In this document: positions 1-7,577 of the stretch, in pieces
How the letters are laid out: each line of letters starts with the position of its first letter
How positions within the stretch are numbered: the first letter of the stretch is position 1
Assembly: GCA_964439595.1 (NCBI GenBank)
Contig: CAYTOK010000008.1
Coordinates: 29,881-93,880 of the forward strand
From: CAIJXB01 sp964439595
GTDB taxonomy: Bacteria > Chlamydiota > Chlamydiia > Chlamydiales > Rhabdochlamydiaceae
Reading direction: 5' to 3'
Length of the DNA stretch: 64,000 nucleotides
Translations under genes and position numbers: made by a program
Notes under the pieces: generated by a model
Told to the model about the DNA's origin: nothing
Seen by the model: only the letters and a program-made list of their open reading frames with translations
Databases searched by the model: none

Positions 1-1154
1 TGGCATACTTGTAAAAAAGACTGTTCTGCATTATGAAAGCGGCTTTTAAGCATGAAAGAGCCAAGCTCGAATGGTGTTAAATCAAGGGCTGCTCCTATTT
101 TTAGAAACTCTAAAGTCGTATTGGCCATCTCTAATATTTTGGAATCTAAGCCTGGTATTTCCTCTAGCAGATGAGATCTCATTGTATTCCAATCTAAACG
201 TGCAATAGCGGCTTTTTCTCTAGGTGAAAAGTGTGTCTTAGCAGAGGATAGGGTAAGCCAAAAAAATCGAGGTTTATCTATGAGATCTTTAGAAAGGGTA
301 AGAGAGTGATCTATTGGAATTAGATGCCCGTCTTTTCCTATGAGGGTATTGGCTTCTCTTCTGTCTGTATTATTTAGTAAAATATCTAATATAGCTAAGG
401 TTCGAATTTCTAAAGGAGGAATTGCTTCTTTTTCGGCAGAAGACAAAGTCTCTACACTTCCCGTATTAGGAACAAACTCTTGCATAGAGCAGGTAAGAGA
501 AATAGGTCCTACTGATTCGTCGTAATTTGCAATTGTAGGGAATTTATCAGAAAGAATCTGGACTGCTGTAGTCTTTGGTAGGCGCGCGTCTATTCCGACA
601 GAAAGAAGATCTGTTGCTACTACGCTTGCCACTTGCTCCCTAACAACCATTTCGTGATAGGGAATCCCAAGTCTAAGAGGTCTATGGAGATCCGCAATCA
701 TTCCTATTGCCGGCTTAATGACAGAGTGTTTTTTTTGTAATCCCGTATCAACTAGAAAAAAGGTGGAGGAGACTCCTTTTGCTGATTCTTTATTAGAAGT
801 ATCTAAAGAGATAATCTCCCCTTCTAAGGGGTCGTTAATTAATGCATGAGATCTTTGTGACCAGGAAGAGACTTCATCAGCTAGTGAAATTCGGGGAATA
901 GTAAAGAAATCTGTACAGGCCTTTGCTTTTTCTTCAAAGCTTAGTATTCTTTGTTTTTGTATGTATAGGGTGTCGTCATCTAAGAAAAGAGTTCTTGGTT
1001 TTTTGCTTGCATAAGACGGGCTTTGTTCAGCGGATAGGGAGCTAATGGCCCGTTTGCTTGCTTTAGTGATTTTGTCATCGAGTGAGGGTGGGACTTTTTC
1101 TGGGCTTGGGGGGGTATCTGAGCGAATATATGTGCTTGAATCTAATCTGTGCAT
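1..1154 (-). CDS. PI4K-gamma-like phosphoinositide/protein kinase, 3' end cut by window edge
   Basis: An open frame starts at ATG 1154 and runs off the left edge after 384 codons. Residues about 143-360 resemble the PI3/PI4-kinase fold, closest in my reading to plant type II PI4K-gamma: a putative ATP-binding lysine in VIKPAIG (K147), MQEFVP where the plant proteins have FQQFIP, the catalytic loop LLNNTDRREAN (D264, N269) and the metal-binding IPIDHSL (D282). The order and spacing of these motifs match the family. The first 130 residues are Ser/Pro/Lys-rich and low complexity, as in many secreted effectors. Product could phosphorylate phosphoinositides or proteins in the host; the substrate is not readable from sequence. 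The start has no good Shine-Dalgarno. Kinase fold fairly sure, function inferred. Confidence 0.72.
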   Translation of the reverse strand, partial: MHRLDSSTYIRSDTPPSPEKVPPSLDDKITKASKRAISSLSAEQSPSYASKKPRTLFLDDDTLYIQKQRILSFEEKAKACTDFFTIPRISLADEVSSWSQRSHALINDPLEGEIISLDTSNKESAKGVSSTFFLVDTGLQKKHSVIKPAIGMIADLHRPLRLGIPYHEMVVREQVASVVATDLLSVGIDARLPKTTAVQILSDKFPTIANYDESVGPISLTCSMQEFVPNTGSVETLSSAEKEAIPPLEIRTLAILDILLNNTDRREANTLIGKDGHLIPIDHSLTLSKDLIDKPRFFWLTLSSAKTHFSPREKAAIARLDWNTMRSHLLEEIPGLDSKILEMANTTLEFLKIGAALDLTPFELGSFMLKSRFHNAEQSFLQVC

Positions 1155-1423
1155 CTTATTCCCATTAAGAGTCCGTTATTTACAATTATAATTAAATCGA
1201 AATTTAATTTCAACTGTAGTTTTGTTTTAAATTAGGCTGCGAATTTTTTTTGTGATGTTTTTATTTATTTGAATGCGCCGGTTTAAAGTAGGAGTGTAAT
1301 AAAGGGATTAAAATAAAAAATACTCAATTCAGAAGGAAGTATAAATTTATGAATCTTTCAGGGTGAGATAAGTAAATGAAATTCACTCTAAGTCATCTAT
1401 GCAACAAGGCCAGGTCTTTTTCT

Positions 1424-2890
1424 TTAATTAGTTTTTAAGAATTCGCTAAAGTCAATGATTTCAGAAAAGAATCCTGAATTAGTAACGGTATCGGTTACGC
1501 CATTTACATGAATTAAAACAGCGAATTTGGAAAAACCCTTAGGAGCTATTAGCGAGTGTAGCTTTTTCTCCATTTCTTGGAAGATTTCGCTTCCTATAGG
1601 GTTTTTGGAGAATTTAATTTCGCAAATAAATAAGGTGTTGAATTTTGTTTGAATAAGATAGTCTATCTGACACCCCGGAGTTTTTATTGTCTTTCTTTGA
1701 AAAAAAGGATTGTCGGATAAGATGACATCCTGGTTTAGACGGAGTTTTTTAATAATTAGTTGTCTGTTATTTAAGACGAGATTTTCAAATTGTAATCCCA
1801 TAATAGCATCCCAGCCCGGCAGAGAAAAAATAGATTGGTTTTCGAAGTGTCCTTGTGCGATCTTATTTTTATTTGGTAGTATATATTTAAGATAGAAGCG
1901 TACATAATTATCAGAGAGTCTGTATTTACTTAAAGAGGACTCTTTCCCATCTTTAATATTCCAAGTATAGTCTCTGGAAATAAAGCCAGATTTTACGAGG
2001 TTGTCAAGGTACTCATTCATATGCCCATTTTTAATAGCTTTAAGTGCATTAACAATATCATTGAATTCTAGACTTCCGTTTACAAGATGAGTGACAATTT
2101 CTTTATAAAAAGAACTTCTTTTAGAAAATAAATCATAAAAGATATCTTCAAATTCACGATAGAGAATTCCACTTATTTTAAATCAAAGGCGTTTAATGTT
2201 TTCTTCCGCAGTCATTGATTTTTGTATTTCTTCTAAATAACGAGGAATACCGCCAGTTAAACATAAAATCTTAAGTTGTTCATAAGCTTCGAGCTCTCTT
2301 CCTTGTTTAGAAAGAAAAAGAGTGCATTCTTGCAGGGAAAGTTCTTGTAAATAAAGAATAAGAGAAATTCTACCCAAAAACCCCGTGCTGCTTAAAATAT
2401 TTTTCTCTATCCAGGGGGAAATTGATCCACATAAAACAAATATCAGCTGAGAATTTTGTTTGAAATAAAGATCCCATGCATTTTTTAGTTTTCCAAGAAA
2501 ACTAGAATCTTTTGAGCCCATCCAAGAAATTTCATCAAAAAGAATAATGGTTTTATTTTGTTGCACCTGAGCGGCTAATAGGGTAAATAATGTTGCCCAG
2601 TCATCAGATTTAAGTCCTTGAAGGCCAAAAAAATCACCCATTTGTCTTGCAAATTCATTCCGTTGTTTTTGAGCGGTGGTTCTTTTATCTGGAGGGAGCC
2701 CTGAAAAAAAATAGTAACGATGATTTTTTCCGAATTCTTGGATAAGGCGGCTTTTTCCTATTCGACGGCGGCCCTGGACAACAACCAAGCTTGCACTGTT
2801 TTTTTTAAAAAGCAGCTCTAAATCTTCTAATTCTTTTACACGTCCTATAAATGGGGGGGGGGGTGTCATCTCAGTCCTTAGTTTCGGCAT
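1424..2890 (-). pseudogene. Archaeal-type AAA ATPase (ATPase_2 + DUF234), interrupted by an in-frame TGA
   Basis: Two open segments in the same frame, 2183-2890 and 1424-2020, form one 488-codon gene split by a single TGA at 2185-2183 (codon 236). The frame stays open and homologous-looking between the stop and the next ATG at 2020. The N-terminal part has FIGR, Walker A GRRRIGKS (residues 40-47) and Walker B IILFDE (115-120). The C-terminal part is DUF234, with the nuclease-like GCQIDYLIQT and ICEIKFS motifs. Family members often have NIxxLCF at the stop position, so a Cys codon to TGA change is likely (from memory). An 11-C tract near codon 10 and two palindromes at the start add to the oddity. 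These ATPases are typical mobile or toxin-like accessory genes; role unknown. Confidence 0.75.
2853..2863 (-). repeat. Homopolymeric C11 tract in the ATPase reading frame
   Basis: Eleven consecutive C on the coding strand (G on +) encode the Pro run at residues 10-13 of the ATPase, just before FIGR. Such tracts slip during replication and switch genes on and off in other bacteria, including Chlamydia pmp genes. In the present length the frame is open across the tract. Confidence 0.8.
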
Positions 2891-2917
2891 AAAATCACTA
2901 TTTTGCTATTTTATGCC
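2886..2917. repeat. Palindromic repeat, copy 1
   Basis: GGCATAAAAT, 12 nt, ATTTTATGCC forms a 10-bp inverted repeat. It contains the ATPase start codon (ATG at 2890-2888). The same 32 bp, with one mismatch, recurs at 2941-2972. Confidence 0.8.
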
Positions 2918-2940
2918 CAAAATAAGCAAGTTGTTTTTCG

Positions 2941-2972
2941 GGCACAAAATCACTATTTTGCTATTTTATGCC
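2941..2972. repeat. Palindromic repeat, copy 2
   Basis: Second copy of the 32-bp palindrome, 55 bp from copy 1 (GGCAC instead of GGCAT at its left end). Its right arm supplies ATG 2968 for a short plus-strand frame. This could be a paired operator or the debris of a small repeat element. Confidence 0.75.
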
Positions 2973-3096
2973 GTTTTTTCTATATTTCCATTGGGGAAAT
3001 AGCCAGAAGAAAACAGTTGTTGAAATTTTTTACGAGAATCCTAACGAGGTTCTGACCTATGTTACCTCGATTCCAGGGAGCAAAGACCAGGGCTAA
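2968..3096 (+). pseudogene. Short ORF, possible 5' remnant of an unidentified gene
   Basis: A 42-codon frame begins at an ATGCCG inside palindrome copy 2, mirroring the ATPase start in copy 1. It reads like coding sequence (EIFYENPNEVLTY, then TSIPGSKDQG). A further open stretch continues in another frame after the TAA. I do not recognise it. The rest of 3097-3255 shows nothing I can name. Confidence 0.25.
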
Positions 3097-3255
3097 GTTT
3101 CTCTTTTTTCTGGAAAAATCCAGCGATAGTAACTATGGTGGACCACAAAAACCGTCCTTGCCCAAAAATTGTCTTCTCTCAAAAAATCTCTAAAACTCAA
3201 CATCCAATATGCCTCCCTCCATTTATTTTTTACACTAAGAAAATTCTGTTAAAAA

Positions 3256-3540
3256 TCACTCTAAAAGTTGGCTGAAATCGATGATCTTGTCGAAATACCC
3301 TCGATCGAAAACGCTATCTTCCACAGCGTTCACATGGATAAGGACAGGTCGAATTGGAAATCTCTTTGGGACTTTGAGGCGTCTTGTTTTTTCTTCCATT
3401 TCTTCAATAACTTTGGGCCCTATAGGATTTTTTGCAAATTTTACTTTGCAAATATAAAGAGTATTGAAACGTGTTTGAATCATGTAGTCAATTTGACATC
3501 CGGCCTGTCTTGCAGCTGAATTCTGGAAAAAAGGTGGCCA
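3256..3540 (-). pseudogene. DUF234 C-terminal fragment, paralogue of the broken ATPase
   Basis: The 75-codon frame (start 3483) and the in-frame codons upstream to about 3540 (PFFQNS..., AGCQIDYMIQT, ICKVKFAKNPIG) match the last 100 residues of the neighbouring ATPase/DUF234 gene at most positions, including the end (IIDFSQLL versus IIDFSEFL). A TGA lies just upstream and no ATPase domain precedes it. This is the tail of a second, mostly deleted copy, not a working gene. Confidence 0.7.
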
Positions 3541-3594
3541 ATATCACTTTTTGTCGGAAGCGCAGGGTGTTAGGTGTTTTGAATTAAGAGGTAT

Positions 3595-3632
3595 AAGAGG
3601 GAAGGCCCTTTATAGAAGCCTCCCTCTTTTTT
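3595..3632. terminator. Hairpin downstream of dnaK
   Basis: AAGAGGGAaGGC pairs with GCCTCCCTCTT (one bulged A) in the 30-40 nt after the dnaK stop. The T run is on the plus side, so on the dnaK transcript the hairpin lacks a good U tract. It is a terminator or mRNA-end stabiliser. Confidence 0.45.
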
Positions 3633-3636
3633 GAGA

Positions 3637-5550
3637 TTATTTATTTTCTTCGTCTAGAATTTCTACTTCAGCTTCTTCCATCTCTGGCTTTTGGCTTTGT
3701 GGTCCTTGCGAAGGTCCGGCTCCCGGAGCTGCTTGTCCTTGTTGTTGCATGGCTTCTCCGATTTTTTGCATATGCTCGTTAAGCTCATCTTTAGCAGAGC
3801 GGATTGAGGAAATATTAGTTCCTTCCAAAGCTTTTTTTACGGCATCTACTTTAGCTTGGACTTCATCGACAACATTTTGTGGGAGCTTGTCTTTATAGTC
3901 CTTAAGAGCTTTTTCTGCGCGGAAAGCAAGAGAGTCAGCTTCGTTACGTGTTTCCACTTCTTCTTGCTTTTGCTTATCTTCTTCAGCGTGATCTTCAGCA
4001 TCTTTTAGCATGCGTTTGATTTCGCTTTCAGAAAGACCGGATTTTGCTTCAATACGGATTTTTTGCTCTTTGCCCGTTTGAACATCTTTAGCAGAGACGT
4101 GTAAAATACCATCAGCATCAATGTCAAAGGCTACTTCAATTTGAGGAGATCCTCGTGGAGCTGGGGGAATATCTGTTAAATCAAATCTTCCAATCTCTTT
4201 ATTGTCTTTAGCCATTTTACGCTCCCCTTGAAGAACGACAATGGTTACTGCAGGTTGATTGTCTGAGGCCGTAGAAAAGATTTGTTTTTTCTGTGTAGGA
4301 ATAGTAGTGTTTCTCTCTACAACAGGAGTTAACACCCCTCCGTAAGTCTCAATTCCTAAAGTAAGAGGGATAACGTCAAGAAGAAGAACGTCTTTTACGT
4401 CACCGGATAGAACAGCTCCTTGAATAGCTGCTCCAATAGCGACCACTTCATCCGGATTGACTCCTTTATGTGGTTCTTTCCCGAAGATGTCTTTTACTTT
4501 TTTCTCTACAGCTGGCATACGAGTCATTCCACCGACTAAAATGATTTCATCAATTTGGTCTTTGGTTAGGCGTGCGTCTTTTAACGCTTTTAAGCAGGGT
4601 TCCATAGTTCTTTCAATAAGGTCGTGCACAAGGCTCTCTAGTTTAGCTCTTGTTAGAGTTAAGGCTAGGTGTTTAGGTCCTGTTGCATCCATAGTGATGA
4701 ACGGTTGGTTGATTTCTGTTGTTTGTGTGCCAGAAAGCTCTATCTTTGCTTTTTCAGCAGCATCACGAAGTCTTTGTAATGCCATCTTGTCTTTACTTAA
4801 ATCAAGGCCTGTGTCTTTTTTAAACTCATCAAGCATCCAGTGGAGAATAGCATTATCAAAGTCATCGCCACCAAGGTGAGTGTCTCCATTAGTTGAAAGT
4901 ACTTCAAATACGCCATCCCCAATTTCTAATACGGAGATATCAAAAGTTCCACCACCAAGGTCAAATACGGCTATTTTCTTATCGTGCTGTTTATCTAATC
5001 CATAGGCTAAAGCGGCAGCTGTAGGCTCTGGAATAATCCTTTTTACGTCAAGACCTGCAATGCGTCCTGCGTCTTTTGTGGATTGTCTTTGGGAATCGTT
5101 AAAGTACGCAGGAACAGTAATAACCGCCTCTGTGATCTTTTCTCCAAGGTAAGCTTCTGCTGTCTCTTTCATTTTAATGAGAACTTGAGCTCCGACTTCT
5201 TCAGGAGTCATCATTTGTCCTTCTACTTCAAATACAGCATCTCCATTTGCGTTAGGGCAAACTTTATAAGGTACTGTTTTGATCTCAGACTGTACTTCTG
5301 CATATTTACGTCCTATAAAACGTTTTGCAGAATAGATTGTCTTCTCTGGATTGGTAATAGACTGTCTTTTAGCAGGAATTCCAACGAGTCTTTCACTTCC
5401 TTTATAAGAAACGATAGAAGGGGTCGTTCTTGTGCCCTCTGCTGTAGCGATTACCTTAGGAACTCCTCCTTCCATGATGGCGACACAAGAGTTTGTTGTG
5501 CCAAGATCAATTCCTATAATTTTACTTTTTTTAGTGTTTTTTTCTGACAT
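3637..5550 (-). CDS. dnaK: Chaperone protein DnaK (Hsp70)
   Basis: Cytoplasmic ATP-dependent chaperone working with DnaJ and GrpE. The 637-residue protein has the full Hsp70 layout: phosphate-1 motif IGIDLGTTNSCVAIM near residue 13, phosphate-2 DLGGGTFDISV near 200, the connector region IVLVGGMTRMP, a substrate-binding domain from about residue 395 and a Gln/Gly-rich tail ending in an acidic EVEILDEE motif. The start at 5550 has an AAGGAAG Shine-Dalgarno. It is the third gene of the hrcA-grpE-dnaK operon, 23 nt after grpE, and should be under HrcA/CIRCE heat-shock control. Confidence 0.98.
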   Translation of the reverse strand: MSEKNTKKSKIIGIDLGTTNSCVAIMEGGVPKVIATAEGTRTTPSIVSYKGSERLVGIPAKRQSITNPEKTIYSAKRFIGRKYAEVQSEIKTVPYKVCPNANGDAVFEVEGQMMTPEEVGAQVLIKMKETAEAYLGEKITEAVITVPAYFNDSQRQSTKDAGRIAGLDVKRIIPEPTAAALAYGLDKQHDKKIAVFDLGGGTFDISVLEIGDGVFEVLSTNGDTHLGGDDFDNAILHWMLDEFKKDTGLDLSKDKMALQRLRDAAEKAKIELSGTQTTEINQPFITMDATGPKHLALTLTRAKLESLVHDLIERTMEPCLKALKDARLTKDQIDEIILVGGMTRMPAVEKKVKDIFGKEPHKGVNPDEVVAIGAAIQGAVLSGDVKDVLLLDVIPLTLGIETYGGVLTPVVERNTTIPTQKKQIFSTASDNQPAVTIVVLQGERKMAKDNKEIGRFDLTDIPPAPRGSPQIEVAFDIDADGILHVSAKDVQTGKEQKIRIEAKSGLSESEIKRMLKDAEDHAEEDKQKQEEVETRNEADSLAFRAEKALKDYKDKLPQNVVDEVQAKVDAVKKALEGTNISSIRSAKDELNEHMQKIGEAMQQQGQAAPGAGPSQGPQSQKPEMEEAEVEILDEENK

Positions 5551-5573
5551 ATACGCTTCCTTGGTTTGATAAT

Positions 5574-6113
5574 TTAATTTTGTGTAGTTTCTTCTTGAGT
5601 TTTTGGTTTTTTAGCTACCTTTACTCTTGCAGGACGAATCGTTCTGTGAGCGCTTTTGTAGCCTTTGCAATATTCTTGTAAGATTTCTCCTTCTTGGCAG
5701 GACTCGGATTCTTCAGTTTCAACAGCTTCATGAAGGTGGGGGTCGAAAAATGTTCCCATAGCATGAAAAGCTGTGATGCCATTGTTAGAAAGAGCTTCTT
5801 TAAATTGTCCTAGGATCATTTGGAATCCTTTAGCCCAATTAGCGGTTTCATCGGACATTTGACTTGTAAAGCTAAGAGCCATTTCAAGATTTTCTATAGG
5901 AGATAGGAATTCTAAAATAGCATTTTCTGTAGAAAAACGCATCATGTCGACTTTCTCTTTTTGGAGTCTTTTACGGGTGTTTTCTGATTCAGCAAGTAGG
6001 CGTAGGTATTTATCTTTACATTCAAGAAGCTCAGCTTCTACGCTTTTTTCTGCAGGAGCCGCGGCTTCGTTAGCTTCCTCAAAGGATGGATTTTCTTGGT
6101 TTTCTTCTGTCAT
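5574..6113 (-). CDS. grpE: Nucleotide exchange factor GrpE
   Basis: Releases ADP from DnaK. The 179-residue protein has an acidic, disordered N-terminus, a long helix (residues about 25-60, LLAESENTRKRLQKEK) and a C-terminal beta domain with the family signature near FFDPHLHEAVE. AAGGAAATTAACT precedes ATG. It sits 11 nt after hrcA and 23 nt before dnaK. Confidence 0.95.
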   Translation of the reverse strand: MTEENQENPSFEEANEAAAPAEKSVEAELLECKDKYLRLLAESENTRKRLQKEKVDMMRFSTENAILEFLSPIENLEMALSFTSQMSDETANWAKGFQMILGQFKEALSNNGITAFHAMGTFFDPHLHEAVETEESESCQEGEILQEYCKGYKSAHRTIRPARVKVAKKPKTQEETTQN

Positions 6114-6124
6114 AGTTAATTTCC

Positions 6125-7297
6125 TTATGTTTGATCTTCTAAAAGTAAGTCAGGTCCTGCTTCTTGCTCTAATAGCAGGGTGGTTTGTTTTCTATAGTCT
6201 AATTGCGCAGCTTTAGGTTCTCGATAGCTGATTTTGAATTTATAAAGGCTTTTCGTCAGAGAGGTGCTTAGGATTTCTGATACCGTTTTTAAGGTGGCAA
6301 ATAGTTTTTTGTAGGGGGCTCTTGCAGGACAAAGTATAGCTAGGCTTCCTACAACTGTTTGATGGATGTGGTAGGGTATGGCTAAAATAGTCGAAGAGCT
6401 TGCTGAAGCTGAAAAGGTGCTTAGGTCATCTCCAATCCAAAAAGTAAGCTCTTTTTTTTCGCTGCACTCCGAAAGGAGTGTTCTTAAGGTGTTGTCATTT
6501 TCAAAAAGAGCGAGGCCTCCCGCTAGACTCGAGGCATCATTGAAATCAGGGTAGCTTAGCATTTTGGAAAACCCTGTTTTGAGGATGTCGCTAGAAGAAA
6601 AAGTCGAGTAATTCATGATGTGACGAAGCATGGCTTCATTATATAAAGTCGTGGCCATCTTTTCTTCTTCTTGACTTATGTCTACTTTGTTAGTGCCTGT
6701 TAACTTCCAGTGGAAGAATTTTTCCATGCGCTTTAAAGAAAAGGTGCTTAGTTTTTTTTCTGTTAAGAGGATTTCTGTGCGGATTGTGCCAAAGTCTGTG
6801 ATAAGAACGCAGAGAATGCGATGAGTATCTATGGAAACAAGTTTAATATCGATGATGAAATCTTGATCAAAGCGGGGAGAAGAAAGAAATACGGCTCCTT
6901 GGGAGAGGTTAGAAAGGATCTCGGCAGCCTGTTGAAGATGCAGGTGTACCTCCCTTGTTTCTTTATGTAAAAGCGTAGTGAGGTCTTGCTTTTCTTCCAG
7001 AGTAAGCTCTGCAGTCTGGCAAACAGTGCTGGCATACATTTTATAAGCTAGATTTGTGGGGATTCTTCCTCCCGAGGCATGGTGCTGTTTTAAAAAGCCG
7101 TTTTCTTCTAGCTTAGCAAAATAATTGCGAAGTGTTGCCGGGCTTAAGGAGTCAAAGCCTTTTTCTTTAAGGGTTTGAGAGCCTACCGGTTTACCTGTTT
7201 GCAGGTAGAGCTCCACAAGTCCTATTAAGACCTTGTGTTCTCTTTCTTCTTTGCTGGGCTTTTTGGCGAGAAAGGTTTTCAATTTAGCACTCTCCAT
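6125..7297 (-). CDS. hrcA: Heat-inducible transcription repressor HrcA
   Basis: Repressor of the operon that binds CIRCE DNA. The 390-residue protein has an N-terminal winged helix (PVGSQTLKEKG, LSPATLRNYFAKLEENG, then the GGRIPT wing, residues about 35-85), a GAF-like middle and a long C-terminal extension as in chlamydial HrcA. The ATG lies inside the spacer of a CIRCE-like inverted repeat. An earlier ATG is followed at once by TAG, and no clear Shine-Dalgarno is seen, so the start relies on family length and alignment. Confidence 0.93.
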   Translation of the reverse strand: MESAKLKTFLAKKPSKEEREHKVLIGLVELYLQTGKPVGSQTLKEKGFDSLSPATLRNYFAKLEENGFLKQHHASGGRIPTNLAYKMYASTVCQTAELTLEEKQDLTTLLHKETREVHLHLQQAAEILSNLSQGAVFLSSPRFDQDFIIDIKLVSIDTHRILCVLITDFGTIRTEILLTEKKLSTFSLKRMEKFFHWKLTGTNKVDISQEEEKMATTLYNEAMLRHIMNYSTFSSSDILKTGFSKMLSYPDFNDASSLAGGLALFENDNTLRTLLSECSEKKELTFWIGDDLSTFSASASSSTILAIPYHIHQTVVGSLAILCPARAPYKKLFATLKTVSEILSTSLTKSLYKFKISYREPKAAQLDYRKQTTLLLEQEAGPDLLLEDQT

Positions 7298-7310
7298 TCA
7301 GGTCTGCTAG
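7284..7310 (-). promoter_or_regulatory. Degenerate CIRCE element containing the hrcA start codon
   Basis: On the minus strand CTAGCAGAC-N9-GAGTGCTAA matches the CIRCE consensus TTAGCACTC-N9-GAGTGCTAA at 15 of 18 arm positions. The right arm is perfect and encodes codons 2-4 of hrcA. The hrcA ATG lies in the 9-nt spacer, so HrcA bound here would sit on the start of its own gene. Confidence 0.6.
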
Positions 7311-7333
7311 TTCATTTCTGTCTTTTAATGGCT

Positions 7334-7363
7334 ATCTTAGCAAAAGAGGAGAATATCTGGCAA
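7334..7363 (-). promoter_or_regulatory. Putative sigma66-type promoter of hrcA-grpE-dnaK
   Basis: TTGCCA (7363-7358), 18-nt spacer, TAAGAT (7339-7334) on the minus strand. It would start transcription near 7327, just upstream of the CIRCE site that overlaps the hrcA start. Confidence 0.4.
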
Positions 7364-7369
7364 TAAAAA

Positions 7370-7396
7370 TTAGCACTTAAGTGATTGAATTGCTTA
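7370..7396. promoter_or_regulatory. Second CIRCE-like inverted repeat upstream of the hrcA promoter
   Basis: TTAGCACTT-N9-AATTGCTTA matches CIRCE at 14 of 18 arm positions with exact N9 spacing. The left arm reaches into the short palindrome CACTTAAGTG. It lies between the divergent genes hrcA and the 1143-codon gene and could act on both. Confidence 0.35.
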
Positions 7397-7577
7397 TTTT
7401 CTATGTAAAGCGCTGAATTTCTTTATGTTATAAATTTATCTTGTCGTTTTTCTCAAAGGGCGATCTTATTTGTTTAGTCCTTATTAATTAACGAAGACTC
7501 AGATACTTATTAAATCATAATAATTGTTATTTTATTTTATTTTTGAATTGTGTAAAATAATTGTTAACTAGTATTAA

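Noticed and set aside
2183..2185. TGA as selenocysteine
   Set aside because: No SECIS-like hairpin recognised and no Sec genes in view; nonsense mutation is simpler.
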